Of a stretch of 20,604 nucleotides of DNA, positions 17,872 through 20,604 are shown piece after piece. Each line of letters starts with the position of its first letter. Within the stretch, counting starts at the first letter, position 1. This DNA is from Ophiothrix spiculata (taxonomy: Eukaryota > Echinodermata > Ophiuroidea > Amphilepidida > Ophiotrichidae), in the NCBI GenBank assembly GCA_000969725.1, contig JXSR01S022579.1; one strand, written 5' to 3'. Below the pieces are notes generated by a model. That model did not search any database and was not told the DNA's origin. It saw only the letters and a list, made by a program, of their open reading frames with translations. A program made the position numbers and the translations under genes.

Positions 17872-18317
17872 ATGTGACCCGTCATATCGAAAGGTACCTT
17901 GTTAATGGTCCAAAATTAAAATGGATTGTTTGGTCTCCTCTAAAAGATCATATTTAAGCTTTAAAATTGCACCTAGATTTTGTTCGATCGCAAAGTTACA
18001 CCCAAATTGGTAAAAGGCACCGAGCTGATTCAGAAAACTATAGTTCGGAGAAAATCAAGTTTAAAGTTCTGTACTGGTAAAACTTGAAGTGAGAAAGGAC
18101 TTTTTATCTCGGTTTTTAAAGAATTTGTCTTATGTTTTGGATTTTGGAAACTGATTAATATGATAGAATACATTCTAAGGTAACGTTTCTGATGAAATTA
18201 GAAATTCGATCCTGTGCGTGATTTTGACTATGCTCAGGTTTAATGGCTCGTATCTCGTATTGTACTTAGCCATGTTAGCCGACCTTATAGGGTTTCTTTC
18301 GATATGACGGATCACAT
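17872..18317 (+). mobile_element. TIR element, copy 2 (complete), 5' of gene D
   Basis: 446 bp with 22-bp terminal inverted repeats, ATGTGA(C/T)CCGTCATATCG plus AAAG, one mismatch between ends. Its inner sequence matches 5013-5350 in reverse orientation. No transposase is encoded. The target duplication is unclear; the right end abuts the next element at a TA. Confidence 0.75.
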
Positions 18318-18318
18318 A

Positions 18319-19735
18319 CAGCGTTAATGAAGTTCAATGTCACGTAACTTGAAATTGGAAAGTAATTCGAGAATAGTGTTTATATATTTATAAACTATGG
18401 TGTCTTGTCCGTGTATGGTGAAAATTTCATGTCAAACAAAGCTTGCATTGCAAAGTTATTGACATTCGTGCAAAAAAACACCGAATTCCACTTTGTCCAC
18501 GGCCAGGAATACTTTATTGTTCACTATAATCATAATTATGTCTACAATCAGCATGGTTTTTATTTTTTATGACGTTGATGCTTATCATCATCGTATGAGG
18601 GGTACATATCATTGATTGAGAGTACTATTGACATTACTACATGCATTTAACAAAAGTATGTTGTACTTCCACAATAATCTAAAGAATTTATTGGGCGCAA
18701 AGTTCAAATCGGCAAAGGCATTAGCCCAGTTCAAATGTTCTGTCCGTGCATAACAATGCATTTTGTAATCCGTAGTAAAATATTTTGTTAACCCATTACT
18801 TATTCTATTCACTGGAGTCAATAAGTATAGATAATCCCCACTTGAGAAATTGCAATCCTTGACAGTCCTTTTGTGTTTACACGATGTAAAGCACAACTAA
18901 AAATCTCTAGGCGTTATGCTTTTCGTCGAAGACAATAGCCTATCCTATACTTTGATTGACAGGCCTCTTTTGTGCGGTAAAATTAATTCGATACTTCTAT
19001 CGTCATTTACGATTTAGTTAACAAAATCCTTTGTCCTTTAATGAGATAACGGACAGAACATTTGAACTAAGCTAGTGTATGTATTTGGTCGTTTTCATTT
19101 ATAACTTTGCTTTGGAAGGCGGTAAGAGGGGAGGAGGTTCACAAGTCGCGGGTGAAAATTTATTGCTAAATGGCTTTTTTTTTCAGAACTGGTAGCTTCA
19201 TGGCCGGATAAGCTAACTCTGTAAAAAGTCTGTATAGATGGTACACGTGCATTAGGAATGACTTTCCTAATGCACGTATCTACAAAGACTATTTACAGAG
19301 TTAGAACAATGTTTCACTCCTTTGGTATACCAGGGATAAAGAAAATAGCGGGATCTTGAAAAGGGAGATATGCAGCAAAAATTTCTCCTATAAATGCAGA
19401 ACCCATCCTAAGATGAGTTCTCGGCGCATGTTTCTTTATCACATCCTCTAATTTAATCAGTAACGCAAAACCAATCAGCTAATTAAGTCAAATTTTATAA
19501 CCAACGCTCATTGTATGCACCCATGTAAACTTGCCCCGTGGACAAACCTGATTTTGACGCATTTTGAACAAATGGCATTAACTTCGCAATGCAAGCTTTG
19601 TTTAACATAAAATTTTCACCATACAAGGAAAAGATGCCATAGTTTATGAATATTATATAAATTCTTCTTAAAATATTTTCTAATTTTAAGTTACGTGACA
19701 TTGAACTTCAATAACGCTTTAATTGGTCCACCCTG
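18319..19735. mobile_element. Tc1/mariner-like non-autonomous element with ~190-bp TIRs
   Basis: The left arm (about 18319-18510) and the reverse complement of the right arm (about 19530-19735) share long words such as GAAGTTCAATGTCACGTAAC and AACAAAGCTTGCATTGC. The right terminus reads CAGGGTGGACCAATTAAAGC. The left has the same start with about 16 bp missing after CAG. TA lies outside both ends (18317-18318, 19736-19737), as expected for Tc1/mariner. The 1-kb interior has no recognisable transposase. A 95-codon minus-strand frame (18609-18896) resembles nothing I know. A strong hairpin sits at 19213-19304. Confidence 0.65.
19213..19304. ncRNA. 92-nt near-perfect hairpin, possible small-RNA precursor or MITE
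   Basis: The arms CTAACTCTGTAAA...ACGTGCATTAGGAA and their reverse complement pair over about 41 bp with three mismatches and one 5-nt bulge. The loop is about 5 nt (near TGACT). Size and shape fit a pre-miRNA, but the high pairing also fits a palindromic mobile sequence. Nothing in the sequence shows transcription. Confidence 0.4.
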
Positions 19736-20604
19736 TATAAAAAAGGGAAATATTATCTGTTGAAAATTCGAACAAAATAATCTATAGACGAGTGATCGCA
19801 AGCTGAAAAACCCTTACGTTTTCAAAAACACAAATTTTCATTTTTTTTTCTTCAAATTTTTGTATTGGACTTTGATGTCAACTACCAGAGGTACCTGGAT
19901 CTCATGTTTGCAAGGTTTCACAGCAATTTTTTTTCAAATAATAGACTTATTTACAACCTCCACAGACTGGACTTCCTCTCTTTTATTCTTCATAATGTTT
20001 ATTGTGTATTATTTTTACTTTGATGCCAGTGAATTTTTGTTTTCATCCTACTTGAATGTTCACCTCACTTACACTACGAGAATATGTCGCTGAAATTAAC
20101 ACTGTAATTCTTGGTGCACTGTAATTTACGCTGTTTTTTAAACAAAGGAAAAAAACCGCTGAAAAGTACTCTGAAATTTATTCTTTTGTTATTCAGAAAT
20201 GCAAATAATTTCACACTGTAAGTTTGATTTCCAGCGCAATCTTTTAACCGTTATAAATTACAGTGCAATAAATATGCAAGGATATAACGGTCAATAATCA
20301 CGCTTAAAATATAATTACTGTGTACTTTCTAATAGTTGAGTAACTTTTGCCTTCAATTCAATACGATATTCTTATTTATAACTAACATAATATTTTGTAT
20401 GTGATTACAATGCGTGAATAATTTTTGGTGGTTTATAGCACAAATTATTTTGTCACTAAACATAAAACTATCTAAGCGTTGAGTGTAAGGGCTCCTTGCT
20501 ATAAAATCCTGGGTATGAAATCACAGAACGTGTCTGCCCGAATTTGGAGATTTTGTTGCAAAACAGGATCATCCGGTGAAGTGCTACAAAATTCCACATG
20601 CACA
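19736..20604. other. Intergenic end of window, one possible small MITE
   Basis: No gene seen. TGCACTGTAATTTA at 20115 and its reverse complement ending at 20267 frame a 153-bp stretch that may be a small TIR element. No target duplication was found. A 77-codon plus-strand frame (19860-20093) has no family features. Confidence 0.3.

Noticed and set aside
18609-18896. 95-codon minus-strand frame as a gene
   Set aside because: It lies inside the Tc1/mariner-like element, matches no family I know and has no supporting signals; kept only as a remark.

Overview
The window reads as nuclear DNA of an animal, most likely a marine invertebrate. It is AT-rich and crowded with non-LTR retrotransposon remains, hAT-type elements starting CAGTGGCGTAGC, hairpin MITEs and tRNA-derived elements. 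Its only convincing genes encode animal-type immunoglobulin-superfamily (IgSF) receptors. The species cannot be named from the sequence.

All four receptor genes lie on the minus strand and are copies of one family: A (435-1358), C (5462-6652), B (12771-14404, broken) and D (16465-17676). Each has a signal peptide, a V-like Ig domain with a DxGxYxC motif, a second cysteine-rich Ig-like domain, a Ser/Thr/Asn stalk with sequons, and one glycine-rich membrane segment. Each is an uninterrupted open frame from signal peptide onward, which is unusual for Ig receptors. C and D are 'long' forms: a basic juxtamembrane stretch, a proline-rich patch, three tandem 15-residue repeats each carrying a Tyr-Tyr pair, and a terminal NPxY that overlaps a YxxV. 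A is a 'short' form that stops right after a membrane segment containing an aspartate. B is the sister of A. A 695-bp TIR transposon with a 4-bp target duplication splits it just after the last Ig2 cysteine, so what remains could at most be secreted.

Genes and flanks form two cassettes, each short plus long: A-C (about 152-7400) and B-D (about 12479-17870). Flank homology outside the coding regions supports an ancestral cassette duplication, later disturbed by insertions. C is a mosaic: its Ig1 core is nearly identical to A and B, while its membrane region and tail match D.

Region by region: 1-151 GC-rich hairpins; 152-1700 gene A with flanks; 1942-2456 a foldback; 2457-2740 a duplicated 3'-flank segment; 2763-2956 a GTAC-rich hairpin MITE; 2957-5010 no gene; 5013-5350 a TIR element copy; 5462-7400 gene C and upstream; 7536-8161 an hAT-type element with a second one of the same family nested in it; 8575-10310 a dead CR1/Jockey-like retrotransposon; 10661-10773 a tRNA-like element; 11710-12478 a second reverse-transcriptase remnant; 12479-15070 pseudogene B with two insertions; 15342-16390 D's 3' flank split by a TTAA-flanked insertion carrying another tRNA-like block; 16465-17871 gene D; 17872-18317 a second TIR element copy; 18319-19735 a Tc1/mariner-like element with long TIRs and a strong internal hairpin; 19736-20604 no gene.

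The likely biology is a small, fast-evolving paired-receptor cluster (signalling long forms, tail-less short form, possibly a soluble form). No function has been shown, and ligands and pathways are unknown.
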